This document shows, in pieces, positions 38,698 through 47,422 of a stretch of 64,000 nucleotides of DNA. Both the position numbers and the translations under genes were made by a program. The first letter of the stretch is position 1; each line of letters begins with the position of its first letter. The notes under the pieces are model-generated. The model was not told the DNA's origin and did not search any database. It saw nothing but the letters and a program-made list of their open reading frames with translations. The stretch comes from Photobacterium sp. GJ3 (lineage in GTDB: Bacteria > Pseudomonadota > Gammaproteobacteria > Enterobacterales > Vibrionaceae): positions 2,046,001-2,110,000 of the forward strand of contig NZ_CP073578.1 of NCBI RefSeq assembly GCF_018199995.1, in the 5' to 3' direction.

Positions 38698-39503
38698 TGG
38701 ATCGTTATCAAGCTTTATTCAGCCGTTTGGCAACGCAACAGGAAGGCGCTTTTGTCCCCTTTGTCACGCTGGGCGATCCGACGCCGGCACTGTCCCTTCA
38801 AATCATCGACACGCTTGTGGAAGCGGGTGCGGATGCACTTGAACTGGGCATTCCGTTTTCAGACCCGCTGGCCGATGGCCCGACCATTCAGGGAGCGACG
38901 ATCCGGGCACTGGACGCTGGCACCACGCCAGACACCTGTTTTGAGATGCTGAAACAGGTACGCGCCAAATATCCGGCCTTACCCATTGGCCTGCTGATGT
39001 ATGCCAATCTGGTGTTTGCCGGTGGCATTGACAACTTTTATCGTCGCTGTCAGGAAGCCGGGGTGGATTCCGTTCTGGTTGCCGACGTCCCGGTGAATGA
39101 ATCTGCCGAGTTCAGAGCTGCAGCCGAAAAGTATGGCATTCACCCGATTTTCATCGCACCACCGAATGCCGATGATGCCACGCTGAAAACAGTGTCCGAT
39201 CTGGGTGGCGGCTACACTTACCTGTTGTCCCGTGCTGGAGTGACCGGCGCAGAAACCAAAGCCGGGATGCCAGTGGAACATTTGCTGAAAGCACTTCGCG
39301 ACCATCAGGCTCCGCCTGCATTGCTGGGCTTTGGCATATCTGAACCCGCGCAGGTTTCTGCTGCCATTGCGGCAGGCGCGGCAGGTGCCATCTCCGGCTC
39401 CGCCGTGGTGAAAATTATTGAGCAGCATCAGGACAATCCAACGCAAATGCTCCACACACTCAGTCAGTTTATTCAAAGCATGAAACTGGCCACAAAACGC
39501 TGA
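38697..39503 (+). CDS. trpA: Tryptophan synthase alpha subunit
   Basis: Cleaves indole-glycerol phosphate and channels indole to TrpB, 268 residues. The catalytic Glu and Asp lie in [19 protein letters not shown]. The phosphate-binding loop includes [12 protein letters not shown] and [12 protein letters not shown]. Last gene of the operon, coupled to trpB. Confidence 0.98.
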   Translation: MDRYQALFSRLATQQEGAFVPFVTLGDPTPALSLQIIDTLVEAGADALELGIPFSDPLADGPTIQGATIRALDAGTTPDTCFEMLKQVRAKYPALPIGLLMYANLVFAGGIDNFYRRCQEAGVDSVLVADVPVNESAEFRAAAEKYGIHPIFIAPPNADDATLKTVSDLGGGYTYLLSRAGVTGAETKAGMPVEHLLKALRDHQAPPALLGFGISEPAQVSAAIAAGAAGAISGSAVVKIIEQHQDNPTQMLHTLSQFIQSMKLATKR

Positions 39504-39520
39504 GTACACACGCTCCTCTT

Positions 39521-39550
39521 CCCTCTGGTTAACAGCCGTTAATCAGAGGG
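39521..39550 (+). terminator. Hairpin after trpA
   Basis: A 13 bp stem (CCCTCTGGTTAAC / GTTAATCAGAGGG, one G-U) with loop AGCC lies 17 bases past the trpA stop. It lacks a T-run, so it may stabilise the 3' end or act with Rho. Confidence 0.5.
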
Positions 39551-39720
39551 ACTTCAACATCCTCTCGATAACATTTCCGTTACACCCTTGAAGCCTACAT
39601 AAAAACCGAGATGCATATTGAGATTTGCCGTCACTGGTCAAACACCATCAATTTACCAACAGAAGTAGAAAGTATCAGTCTGAACCATTGATTATCGCAT
39701 TATTCTGCTGTAAAAACTCC

Positions 39721-39761
39721 TTTCGCAAAACTTTGACTCAAAGTCAGCAACATTTGCGAAA
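39721..39761 (+). repeat. Nested inverted repeats upstream of the symporter
   Basis: Outer arms TTTCGCAAA (39721-39729) and TTTGCGAAA (39753-39761) are perfectly complementary. Between them lies a second perfect palindrome, ACTTTGA-C-TCAAAGT (39730-39744). The element ends 46 bases before the GTG start. It may be an operator or an mRNA structure. Confidence 0.6.
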
Positions 39762-39807
39762 CATAAAGCTTTCGCGATTTAACAATTTTCAAAGTAAGGT
39801 ATTCAAG

Positions 39808-41067
39808 GTGCTTAAACAACAAGGACTACTTGGTAACATCGGGGTACAGGTTGTCATCGCCATGTGCTTGGGGGCACTGGCTGGTGCATTGATGGAAGAG
39901 TCTGCGAGCATGTTCGCGCCACTGGGTAGCATTTTCATCCATCTGATCAAAATGCTGGTCATCCCACTGGTGGCCGTTGCCATTATTTCCGGTGCAGCCA
40001 GCCTGGGGAACAGCCAATCTGCCGGTAAAATCGGCCTGCTCACACTGGGGTTCTTCGGCCTCACATCTGCCGTTGCTGTGGCACTGGCCCTATTCATGGG
40101 CGAAATGCTTCAGCCTGGAATTGGCGTTGACCTGACCAATGTTCAGGGAATGTTTGCCAATACCTATGCCGACAAAGGTGACCTGCCTTCATTCTGGGCA
40201 ACTATTCTTGGGATGATCCCAACCAACATTTTCCAGTCTCTGAATGAAGCCAACATTCTGCAAATTCTGGTCTTCTGCATGTTTTTCGGCCTGGCAGTTT
40301 CCAAGCTGGAGCAGGATCGCCGCGCTCCCCTGCTGAACGGTGTGAATGCGATTGTTGATGCCATGGTGTGGATGATCAACGTTGTGATGAAGATTGCACC
40401 GATTGGTGTCTTCGGTCTGATGGCTGACGCTGTCGGTGCCTTTGGCTTTGATGCACTGATGGTCGTATTCAAACTGTTTGTCGTCTATATTGCTGCCATT
40501 CTGGTTTACGGCTTCGTCTTCTACCCGCTGATGATTCAATGCTTCAGCAAGACTTCACCGCTGAAGTTCCTGTCAGCGATGAAGAAACCTCAGGCAGTTG
40601 CACTGTCAACAGCGTCTTCAATGGCCACCCTGCCGGTGACCATGGAAACCTGTGAAGAAGAACTGAAAGTGAAAAACAGCACCGCTGCTTTCGTGCTGCC
40701 GCTGGGTGCCACCATCAACATGAGTGGTAACGCGATTTACTACGGTCTGGTTGCGGTTTTCTTTGCTCAGCTGTTCAACGTTGAGCTGGATATGGCTGCC
40801 TACGTCGCCATTATCGTGACCTCTACGCTGGGTGCCGTAGGTCAGGCTGGTGTGCCGGGGCCGTCTTTCCTGGTTGTTGCAGTGCTTCTGGCTGCTGGTA
40901 TTCCAATTGAAGGCCTGCCACTGCTGTTCGCACTGGACCGGATTTTCGACATGATTCGTACCGCGCTGAACATCACGGGCGATGCAGCCTGTGCTGTCAT
41001 TGTTGACAGCCTGGTCAAAGATGAGAAGGCAGAAGATCTGCCAATGGCCACTCAAAAAGAAGCCTGA
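39808..41067 (+). CDS. Dicarboxylate/amino acid:cation symporter (DAACS family)
   Basis: About 419 residues of the glutamate/aspartate/dicarboxylate transporter fold. The first helix follows MLKQQGLLGN. The re-entrant hairpin HP1 carries the Ser-rich STASSMATLPVTMETCEEEL, TM7 has LPLGATINMSGNAIYYGL, and TM8 has ALDRIFDMIRTALNITGDA. The GTG start at 39808 is chosen from TAAGG eight bases upstream and because the membrane protein begins there. Likely substrates are glutamate, aspartate or C4-dicarboxylates with Na+ or H+; the exact one is not determined. Confidence 0.88.
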   Translation: MLKQQGLLGNIGVQVVIAMCLGALAGALMEESASMFAPLGSIFIHLIKMLVIPLVAVAIISGAASLGNSQSAGKIGLLTLGFFGLTSAVAVALALFMGEMLQPGIGVDLTNVQGMFANTYADKGDLPSFWATILGMIPTNIFQSLNEANILQILVFCMFFGLAVSKLEQDRRAPLLNGVNAIVDAMVWMINVVMKIAPIGVFGLMADAVGAFGFDALMVVFKLFVVYIAAILVYGFVFYPLMIQCFSKTSPLKFLSAMKKPQAVALSTASSMATLPVTMETCEEELKVKNSTAAFVLPLGATINMSGNAIYYGLVAVFFAQLFNVELDMAAYVAIIVTSTLGAVGQAGVPGPSFLVVAVLLAAGIPIEGLPLLFALDRIFDMIRTALNITGDAACAVIVDSLVKDEKAEDLPMATQKEA

Positions 41068-41091
41068 TCTTATCCGCTGATGCATCAACAG

Positions 41092-41118
41092 AAGGCTGCC
41101 ATTTCGGCAGCCTTTTTT
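41092..41118 (+). terminator. Terminator after the symporter
   Basis: Stem AAGGCTGCC / GGCAGCCTT (9 bp), loop ATTTC, then T6. Confidence 0.9.
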
Positions 41119-41251
41119 CAATCCGGGCCTCATCACCCCAACTTTCGTTCAAACTTACATCGGTTCTGGGTCAGACCAGGTGCTTTCCCCTTGCAAGGTG
41201 AACCATAATTGATGAACATATAAATACCTGTTCCAATCAACCTGTAAAATC

Positions 41252-41650
41252 ATGAATTCAGAAAATAATGTTCCTCGTGGCCAGTTATTACTGCGCACTC
41301 TGGCAATGCCTGCTGATACAAATGCCAATGGCGATATTTTCGGTGGCTGGATTATGTCGCAACTGGATTTAGCCGGTGCGATTCTGGCGAAAGAAATTTC
41401 CCGGGGCAAAGTCGTGACCGTGTCTGTCGACAACATCGTTTTTAAAGCCCCTGTCAGTGTGGGCGACGTGGTCTGCTGTTATGGCGAATGTAACCGGATC
41501 GGCAATACATCCATGTCGGTTGCCATGGAAGTCTGGGTGAAACCGGTCGGCAATGACGGTATTGGCGAACGCTACAAAGTCAGTGAAGCGACTTTTAATT
41601 ACGTTGCCATTGATGCCGATGGTAAGCCGCGTCCAATCAAGCAAAACTGA
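41252..41650 (+). CDS. yciA: Acyl-CoA thioesterase YciA
   Basis: Hot-dog-fold acyl-CoA thioester hydrolase, 132 residues. The conserved stretch TLAMPADTNANGDIFGGWIM contains the catalytic Asn/Asp region. VSVDNIVFKAPVSVGDVV and ATFNYVAID continue the fold. Members act broadly on acyl-CoA and form hexamers. It is followed by its own terminator. Confidence 0.94.
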   Translation: MNSENNVPRGQLLLRTLAMPADTNANGDIFGGWIMSQLDLAGAILAKEISRGKVVTVSVDNIVFKAPVSVGDVVCCYGECNRIGNTSMSVAMEVWVKPVGNDGIGERYKVSEATFNYVAIDADGKPRPIKQN

Positions 41651-41656
41651 CTGAAT

Positions 41657-41696
41657 GCCCGAACAGAGACCCTTGGCCCTAGTTCGGGCTTTTTCT
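41657..41696 (+). terminator. Terminator after yciA
   Basis: Stem GCCCGAAC / GTTCGGGC (8 bp) with a 17-base loop, followed by T5. Confidence 0.75.
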
Positions 41697-41749
41697 TTCC
41701 GTTATGATAACCGCTGCATTTTCACCACAAGTACAGGGAGACAGAACGA

Positions 41750-42052
41750 ATGTGGTACGTGATTTTTTCTCAAGATGTTGAAAACAGCCTCGAACGCCGC
41801 CTGAGTGTCCGCGAAAACCATCTGGCTCGCCTGAAAGCGCTCCAGGATGAAGGCAGACTGCTGGTTGCCGGACCCATGCCAGCCATCGACAGTGAGAATC
41901 CAGGCGAAGCGGGCTTTACCGGCTCGACCGTGATCGCAGAATTCGATTCACTGGAAGCAGCGAAGACCTGGGCAGATGCTGACCCTTACATCGAAGCGGG
42001 CGTTTATGACAACGTCATCGTGAAACCATTCAAAAAAGTACTGCCAGCTTGA
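41750..42052 (+). CDS. yciI: YciI-family protein
   Basis: A 100-residue ferredoxin-like-fold protein of the YCII family. It shows [16 protein letters not shown], the conserved His in [12 protein letters not shown], and [20 protein letters not shown]. Homologues are small cytosolic proteins with a possible His/Asp active site; no firm function is known for this branch. Its stop nearly abuts the lipoprotein gene, suggesting a two-gene transcript. Confidence 0.9.
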   Translation: MWYVIFSQDVENSLERRLSVRENHLARLKALQDEGRLLVAGPMPAIDSENPGEAGFTGSTVIAEFDSLEAAKTWADADPYIEAGVYDNVIVKPFKKVLPA

Positions 42053-42054
42053 AC

Positions 42055-42471
42055 ATGCGCATTCGAACAACCTTAAAAACGGGTCTCCTCGCGACGGTCG
42101 CAACTTTGTTGCTCGCCGGTTGTGCGAAATCCCCCGATGAGCTCAATCATGAACTGGCTGAACGCCGGGCAGCGGTGATCAACTCCAAAGCCCCCTACCC
42201 GAAAGTGGATCAGTACCAGATCATGAGAGCCAAAGCCCGCCAGAGCATCGTCGAAATTACGATTCTCTATGGGGGGGGTGGCAAGACCTCTCCGACCAAA
42301 GCGGCACAGGCTGCCGCGGAAAGCTTCTGTACCGATCCGGAACTGACTCCGATGGTCAGTGAAGGATTAAGCTATCTGATTGAAATTCTGGACATGCGGG
42401 GCAGACCTGTGGTCCAGCAGCCGATCAATGCCCAGTTCTGCCAGCAGATCGCACCTCAGGGCGCATCCTAA
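42055..42471 (+). CDS. Lipoprotein resembling the type II secretion pilotin GspS-beta (AspS)
   Basis: A 138-residue lipoprotein: signal peptide with lipobox LLAGC (Cys near residue 23), then a small domain with VDQYQIMRAKARQSIVEITI and two later cysteines (ESFCTDPE, NAQFCQQ) that could pair. This pattern resembles the Vibrio-type pilotin AspS/GspS-beta, which carries the secretin GspD to the outer membrane. The assignment is from recalled family features. The ATG at 42055 lies 2 bases after the yciI stop; a TTG at 42049 would overlap yciI. Confidence 0.65.
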   Translation: MRIRTTLKTGLLATVATLLLAGCAKSPDELNHELAERRAAVINSKAPYPKVDQYQIMRAKARQSIVEITILYGGGGKTSPTKAAQAAAESFCTDPELTPMVSEGLSYLIEILDMRGRPVVQQPINAQFCQQIAPQGAS

Positions 42472-42484
42472 CGATGATAGGCAC

Positions 42485-42518
42485 CAGGGCCGGAAACATG
42501 TTCCGGCCCTGATGTTTT
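42485..42518 (+). terminator. Terminator after the pilotin-like gene
   Basis: Perfect 11 bp stem CAGGGCCGGAA / TTCCGGCCCTG, loop ACATG, then ATGTTTT. Convergent with the methyltransferase gene. Confidence 0.65.
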
Positions 42519-42522
42519 AGCC

Positions 42523-43473
42523 TCAAGCGACAGCGTCAGCACGGCTGAACACCATCACTTTTAATGCACTCTCCGAATCCAAATCAGCAAATTCAGGCGG
42601 ATTATCGAGCCGAGTCTTCAAGACCAGTGCCGGCGCTTCCTCGGCCATCCCATCCACCAGGAACTGCGGCGACACCGCAGGCGAATTCACACAAGCCAGC
42701 ACCTGCCCCTGCGCTGTCAGCATGTCCGGTAAACGACGCAGAATTTTGGCGTAATCTTTCGTCAGTGCAAAGCTGCCTTTCTGAAATGACGGTGGGTCAA
42801 TCACAATCAGATCATAAGGCCCTGCTTTTTTCAGTTTGCCCCAGGATTTGAACAGATCATGCCCGAAAAAGCTCACCCGGCTAAGATCATGCTGATTCAG
42901 ACGGTGATTGTCTCGCCCCCGGCTTAAAGCCGCTTTGGCCATATCCAGATTCACCACATGCGTAGCACCACCCGCAATAGCCGCGACAGAAAAGCCACAG
43001 GTATAAGCAAACAGATTCAGGACTTTTTTCCCGCGGGCCTGTTCCATTACCCAGCGGCGACCGTAACGCATATCCAGAAACAGACCGTTATTTTGCTTCT
43101 GACCCAGATCCAGTAAAAAGGTCAATCCGTTTTCAGTTACCTGCTGCATGGTTTCCATGGCGCCCCAGATGACGACCATGGGTGATCCTTCTCTGTCTCG
43201 GTGTTGCAGCAACAATGAGGTTGCCCCGGATTGTTGCCAGCATTCTGAGGCTGCCAGAACAGCCAATTGTGTTTGCAACGCATCCAGAAATTCAGGTGTG
43301 GGTTCTTTGAATAAAGACACCAACACCTGACCGCCCAGCCAGTCAACCGTCAGTTGTTCCAGTCCTGCCCAGCAACGCCCTCGGCCATGAAACAGGCGGC
43401 GAACTTCTGTCGGAGGTGACGCCAGTTGCGTTTGTAAATGCTGAAAAAATTGGGGTAAAGCAGAAACGTCCAT
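42523..43473 (-). CDS. Class I SAM methyltransferase (COG1092/RlmI-like)
   Basis: About 316 residues. The Rossmann core shows VLNLFAYTCGFSVAAIAGGA (motif I region), VNLDMAKAALSRGRDNHRLN (motif II), and the DPPSFQKGSF motif typical of RNA-base methyltransferases related to RlmI/RlmL. A PUA domain is not evident, so the RNA target is uncertain. The ATG at 43473 is chosen; one at 43494 would add seven residues and neither has a clear ribosome site. Lies 44 bp downstream of the RluA-type gene on the same strand, so the two may be co-transcribed. Confidence 0.82.
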   Translation of the reverse strand: MDVSALPQFFQHLQTQLASPPTEVRRLFHGRGRCWAGLEQLTVDWLGGQVLVSLFKEPTPEFLDALQTQLAVLAASECWQQSGATSLLLQHRDREGSPMVVIWGAMETMQQVTENGLTFLLDLGQKQNNGLFLDMRYGRRWVMEQARGKKVLNLFAYTCGFSVAAIAGGATHVVNLDMAKAALSRGRDNHRLNQHDLSRVSFFGHDLFKSWGKLKKAGPYDLIVIDPPSFQKGSFALTKDYAKILRRLPDMLTAQGQVLACVNSPAVSPQFLVDGMAEEAPALVLKTRLDNPPEFADLDSESALKVMVFSRADAVA

Positions 43474-43517
43474 CGAACACCGTCTGTTAAGCATGAAAAA
43501 AGAAAGAGAAAATAGGG

Positions 43518-44213
43518 TTAGTTCGCCCGTAAACCCGCTGGCAAAACAGGCCAGTCCAGTGTCCAGGGTGCCGACCAGTCTTTCAGCGCCGCGACCACAG
43601 TGTCACCCAGCCACAGCTGGCCGTGTGAAGGCGGACAAAGGAACTGATAATCTGTTCCCTGATAACGAAAACGCAACGCATAGGCATGGAGATAACCGCG
43701 ATCAGCGGGTTCCTGACCATAAATATCATCCCCAGTGATACCGGAGCCGACACTTTTCAGGGCGACCCGAATCTGGTGTGTTTTACCCGTGTAAGGTTTA
43801 CAGAGGAACAAGCGGCGGCCTTCGCCAGCAGCGGTCGAAATAAACTGAGTGATCGCCGGGTTGTTCCGGCTGTTTTCCAGTTTCCAGCTCCGTCTGCGTG
43901 AACGGCTCATATCGCCAATCACCGTCCCTTGTTTCTTCCTGGGTTTTTTACTGCCGATGGCCAGGTAGTATTTCTCGACTTCACGGCGGGCAAAACAGCC
44001 GGACAGCTCAGAAGCTGCCTGTGCATGTCTGCCCAGCAGTAAAATTCCGGAGGTCATTTTGTCCAGCCGGTGAATCAGATACAGTTGCTGATCACCCGTT
44101 GCCGCCGCAACTTCTGCCAGTAGCGGCTGGTCTTGATCATCTTTGTGGACACTGACGCCAGCATCTTTGCTGATCACAAGAAAGTCTGGGGTTTGATGAA
44201 GCAGTGAAAACAT
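43518..44213 (-). CDS. RluA-family pseudouridine synthase
   Basis: A 231-residue RNA pseudouridine synthase lacking an S4 domain. The catalytic Asp lies in YLIHRLDKMTSGILLLGRHA, and later motifs are KPYTGKTHQIRVALKSVG and LHAYALRFRYQG. The compact size and sequence suggest the small RluA-like group of unassigned target (TIGR01621-type) rather than RluA, RluC or RluD. It neighbours an RNA methyltransferase-like gene, so an RNA-modification pair is plausible. Confidence 0.85.
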   Translation of the reverse strand: MFSLLHQTPDFLVISKDAGVSVHKDDQDQPLLAEVAAATGDQQLYLIHRLDKMTSGILLLGRHAQAASELSGCFARREVEKYYLAIGSKKPRKKQGTVIGDMSRSRRRSWKLENSRNNPAITQFISTAAGEGRRLFLCKPYTGKTHQIRVALKSVGSGITGDDIYGQEPADRGYLHAYALRFRYQGTDYQFLCPPSHGQLWLGDTVVAALKDWSAPWTLDWPVLPAGLRAN

Positions 44214-44288
44214 TGGCGCACAAAATCGTCAGAGAAAAGCGGCAGTATACCGACTCTCCCGGCGGACGCCAGTCCTCTCCACTGTCCG

Positions 44289-44454
44289 TTATACCCATCA
44301 AAGTCAGTCAATGATCAGAAATAGCGCAGGAAAAATGGTTGAGAACAAGGCAGATTTTTTAGATAAGTAGCCATTCTACAATCAAAAAAACGAACGCAGT
44401 GATCGAACATTTGAACAAGCTAGGATGACCCGTGATTGACTGCGATTGGTATTA
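44289..44454. repeat. Inverted-repeat element abutting the NSS transporter stop
   Basis: About 166 bp with imperfect terminal inverted repeats. The left end TTATACCCATCAAAGTCAGTCA (44289-44310) aligns with the complement of the right end, TAATACCAATCGCAGTCAATCA, sharing TACC-ATC--AGTCA-TCA. The interior is non-coding. The shape resembles the miniature repetitive elements beginning TTATACCAAT that I recall from vibrios. The right end supplies the stop codon of the NSS transporter. Confidence 0.6.
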
Positions 44455-45783
44455 TTGCACGAAAAACACCAGCAGCATCAGAATCGGGCAGATAATCCGG
44501 ACATACCAAGGCCAGATCCGCCAAAACAAACTGGACTGCACATCAGGATAACCTGCACTGATTTCAGCCAGCACTTTGTCTCTGTGCCAGATCCAGCCGA
44601 CCAGAATCGCGAACAAAAGGCCAATGATGGGCTGCGCGTAGGCGGTTGTCATTGTGACCACGAACCCGAACAGGGATTCAAAGTTCACCACGATCACTGT
44701 CGCAATCACACCGATGATGCAACCAATCCACCATACGGCTTTGTGCCGGCTCTGCCCCAGTTCTTCGATCGTACACGATACAGGCACTTCAAGCATGGAA
44801 ATTGAGGATGTCAGCGCGGCAATCACCATCAACACAAAAAACAGGGTGCTGACGAGAATACCAACACCACCCATACTCTCGAACATCGCGGGCAGCACAC
44901 TGAACACCAGCGTATCCGATGCCAGCAATGCGCCGGATGCATCGTAAATCGCAACCCCATTGTTCTGCGCGACGAACATCGCAGGCAGGATAAGCAAACC
45001 GGCAATAAAGGCCACACCCGTATCCAGCAAGGCGACCTGCGCTGCTGTTTTGGGCAGATTCGCTGACTTACTCAGATAAGATCCATAGACCATCATGGTA
45101 CACACGCCGAGTGACAGTGAAAAAAAGGCCTGCCCCATGGCACTGACAATCAATTTTGGTGAGAAATGACTGGGATCGGGGATCAGGAACAATTGTAATC
45201 CGTCCATCGCCCCCGCTTGGGTCAGGATATAAATCACCATCACCACGAACAGGATCAGCAATAACGGCATCAATCGGGTCGACCACTTTTCAATCCCATT
45301 GGTCACGCCACTTCGAACTACCATCACCGTCAGCCACATAAACGCAAGCATCAGCACCAGATTCCGGGCCACCCCAAAAGTTTCCAGCCACTGAGCAACC
45401 TGCGTCAGCCCCACCAGTTCACAGAGCGGGGCAATCAGATAGCCCAGCAACCAGCCGGCGACAATGGCATAAAAGCTCAGAATCAGCGAGACCGCCAGCA
45501 TCCCGGCCAGTCCGACCAGGCCCATCAGCGCTCGTTGTGCTGGCCAAATCTTTCGCAGTGAGGTCATGGGATCGGCCTGACCATAACGACCGATCATGAG
45601 CTCTGCAACCAGCAGTGGATACGCCAGTGCGAAAACCATCAGCAAATAAACAATGAGGAACAAGGCGCCGCCATTGCTGGCAGCCTGAGTCGGAAATCCC
45701 CAGATATTGCCCAGACCAACGGCAGAACCGGCTGCCGCCAGAATGAAGCCGATCCGTGAACTGAATTGTGCTCGGTTAGCCAT
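44452..45783 (-). CDS. Sodium-dependent transporter, NSS (SLC6-like) family
   Basis: About 443 residues and 11-12 helices, LeuT fold. Helix 1 holds the Na+/substrate signature FILAAAGSAVGLGNIWGFPT. Helix 6 and the Na2 region follow (FFSLSLGVCTMMVYGSYLSK). Likely imports an amino acid or related amine with Na+; the substrate is not evident. Start chosen at the ATG 45783 (AGAGG seven bases upstream); a GTG directly precedes it. The final codons and TAA stop run into the terminal repeat of the adjacent repeat element. Confidence 0.9.
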   Translation of the reverse strand: MANRAQFSSRIGFILAAAGSAVGLGNIWGFPTQAASNGGALFLIVYLLMVFALAYPLLVAELMIGRYGQADPMTSLRKIWPAQRALMGLVGLAGMLAVSLILSFYAIVAGWLLGYLIAPLCELVGLTQVAQWLETFGVARNLVLMLAFMWLTVMVVRSGVTNGIEKWSTRLMPLLLILFVVMVIYILTQAGAMDGLQLFLIPDPSHFSPKLIVSAMGQAFFSLSLGVCTMMVYGSYLSKSANLPKTAAQVALLDTGVAFIAGLLILPAMFVAQNNGVAIYDASGALLASDTLVFSVLPAMFESMGGVGILVSTLFFVLMVIAALTSSISMLEVPVSCTIEELGQSRHKAVWWIGCIIGVIATVIVVNFESLFGFVVTMTTAYAQPIIGLLFAILVGWIWHRDKVLAEISAGYPDVQSSLFWRIWPWYVRIICPILMLLVFFVQ

Positions 45784-45964
45784 CACAAGACCTCTTCAAC
45801 AGCATCATTCCTAAAGATTAGCGATTCTGCAGCTTCCCGCCCCTTCAGGACTGATACAAATTGAAAAATTAAAAATCAGTCAAGTTTCTGCTTAAATCTA
45901 TGTTTTCAAGGGATTCCGGTGCAGAATAGAAGCCGTGTATGCAATTGAGAGACAAACCGCTTCT

Positions 45965-47422
45965 ATGGATCATATTTACCAAGTCTTAGCCTGGCTCAGT
46001 CTGTTCGCTTACTGGATAGCGATTGCAGCCGTCACTATGCGGGTCGTTTTCAAACGACGCGTTGTCGGCGTGTCTCTGGCCTGGCTGATGATTATCTATA
46101 TCATCCCCATCGGCGGCATTATTGCTTACTTGCTCTTTGGCGAACTCAACCTGGGTAAAAAGCGAGCGCTCAGAGCGGTGGAAATGTTTGAACCCTTCGC
46201 GAGCTGGTTCAAGCAACTGTATCACTGCCCGGGCCACCAACCCCAGCTGATGAGCCTGCATGCCAAACCCATTCACGATTTATGTGAAAACCGGCTTGGG
46301 ATTCCAGCACTGGTTGGGAACAGCCTGACGTTGCAGGATACCCCGCAAACCATTCTGCGCTCCCTCATTGATGATATTCATCAGGCACATCGCTCAATCC
46401 ACATGGAATTCTATATCTGGCATCCGGGCGGACTGGCCGATGAAGTCGCCACCGCATTGATTCTGGCAGCTAAGCGAGGCGTAAAGGTCAGAATCTTGCT
46501 CGACTCTGCGGGCAGTATGCGTTTCTTCCGCTCTCATTGGCCCCGATTGATGCGCCACGCTGGCATTGAAATCACTGAGGCGCTGGCAGTCACCCCTTTC
46601 CGGATGTTTCTGCGTCGGCTGGATCTACGACAACACCGGAAAATCGTGGTCATTGATACCCATGTTGCATACACCGGTTCGATGAACCTGGTTGATCCTG
46701 CTTTCTTCAAAACCGACGCAGGTGTCGGACAATGGATCGATGTGATGGTCCGGGTTACCGGACCAACTGTGTCTGTCCTGAATTGTATTCAGGCCTGGGA
46801 CTGGGAAGTGGAAACCGGGCAACGTTTTTTACCCCCGGTGCCTGAGTGCGGCGTGACCCCGCTGACCGAACAGAACGATATGATTCAGGTCATTCCATCC
46901 GGCCCCGGGATGCCAGACGAAATCATTCATCAGGTGCTGCTGATCAGCATCTATCAGGCTCGCCAGAGCGTCGTCATCACCACCCCTTATTTTGTACCGA
47001 GTGAACATCTGCTGCATGCCCTGATTAGTGCTGCAGAGCGAGGCATTGATGTCCACATTATTATCCCGGCCAAGAATGATTCCCTGATGGTCGAATGGGC
47101 CAGCCGGTCTTTCTTTGCTGAACTCTTAAGTGCCGGAGTTTCTATCCATCGTTTCAATGGTGGCTTGCTGCACACCAAGTCTGTCGTGGTCGATGGGACA
47201 CACAGCCTGATAGGCACAGTCAATCTGGACATGCGCAGCCTCTGGCTGAATTTTGAAGTGACCTTGTCTGTGGACAGCCCTGAATTCACACAGCAGCTGG
47301 CCTGGCTACAGCAGGAATACATCAAGCAATCCACCCGGATTGATCATCAGTCCTGGAAAAAACGTTCGCTCGGCCATAAATTTCTTGAGCAATGTTTTTA
47401 TATGTTCAGCCCACTACTCTAG
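45965..47422 (+). CDS. cls: Cardiolipin synthase
   Basis: Phospholipase-D-superfamily enzyme condensing phosphatidylglycerol to cardiolipin at the inner membrane, about 485 residues, the ClsA length. Two N-terminal membrane helices (VLAWLSLFAYWIAIAAVTM and VSLAWLMIIYIIPIGGIIAY) precede the two HKD motifs: QHRKIVVIDTHVAYTGSMN and LHTKSVVVDGTHSLIGTVN. The start at 45965 (MDHIYQVLAWL) matches the family; the in-frame extension upstream does not. Confidence 0.93.
   Translation: MDHIYQVLAWLSLFAYWIAIAAVTMRVVFKRRVVGVSLAWLMIIYIIPIGGIIAYLLFGELNLGKKRALRAVEMFEPFASWFKQLYHCPGHQPQLMSLHAKPIHDLCENRLGIPALVGNSLTLQDTPQTILRSLIDDIHQAHRSIHMEFYIWHPGGLADEVATALILAAKRGVKVRILLDSAGSMRFFRSHWPRLMRHAGIEITEALAVTPFRMFLRRLDLRQHRKIVVIDTHVAYTGSMNLVDPAFFKTDAGVGQWIDVMVRVTGPTVSVLNCIQAWDWEVETGQRFLPPVPECGVTPLTEQNDMIQVIPSGPGMPDEIIHQVLLISIYQARQSVVITTPYFVPSEHLLHALISAAERGIDVHIIIPAKNDSLMVEWASRSFFAELLSAGVSIHRFNGGLLHTKSVVVDGTHSLIGTVNLDMRSLWLNFEVTLSVDSPEFTQQLAWLQQEYIKQSTRIDHQSWKKRSLGHKFLEQCFYMFSPLL

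Larger units (their letters stand above)
39504..39807 (+). promoter_or_regulatory. Leader region of the dicarboxylate symporter gene
   Basis: This 304 bp stretch holds the trpA hairpin and a nested inverted repeat at 39721-39761. The ORF extension from 39625 into this region lacks membrane or family character. No other element was seen. Confidence 0.4.
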
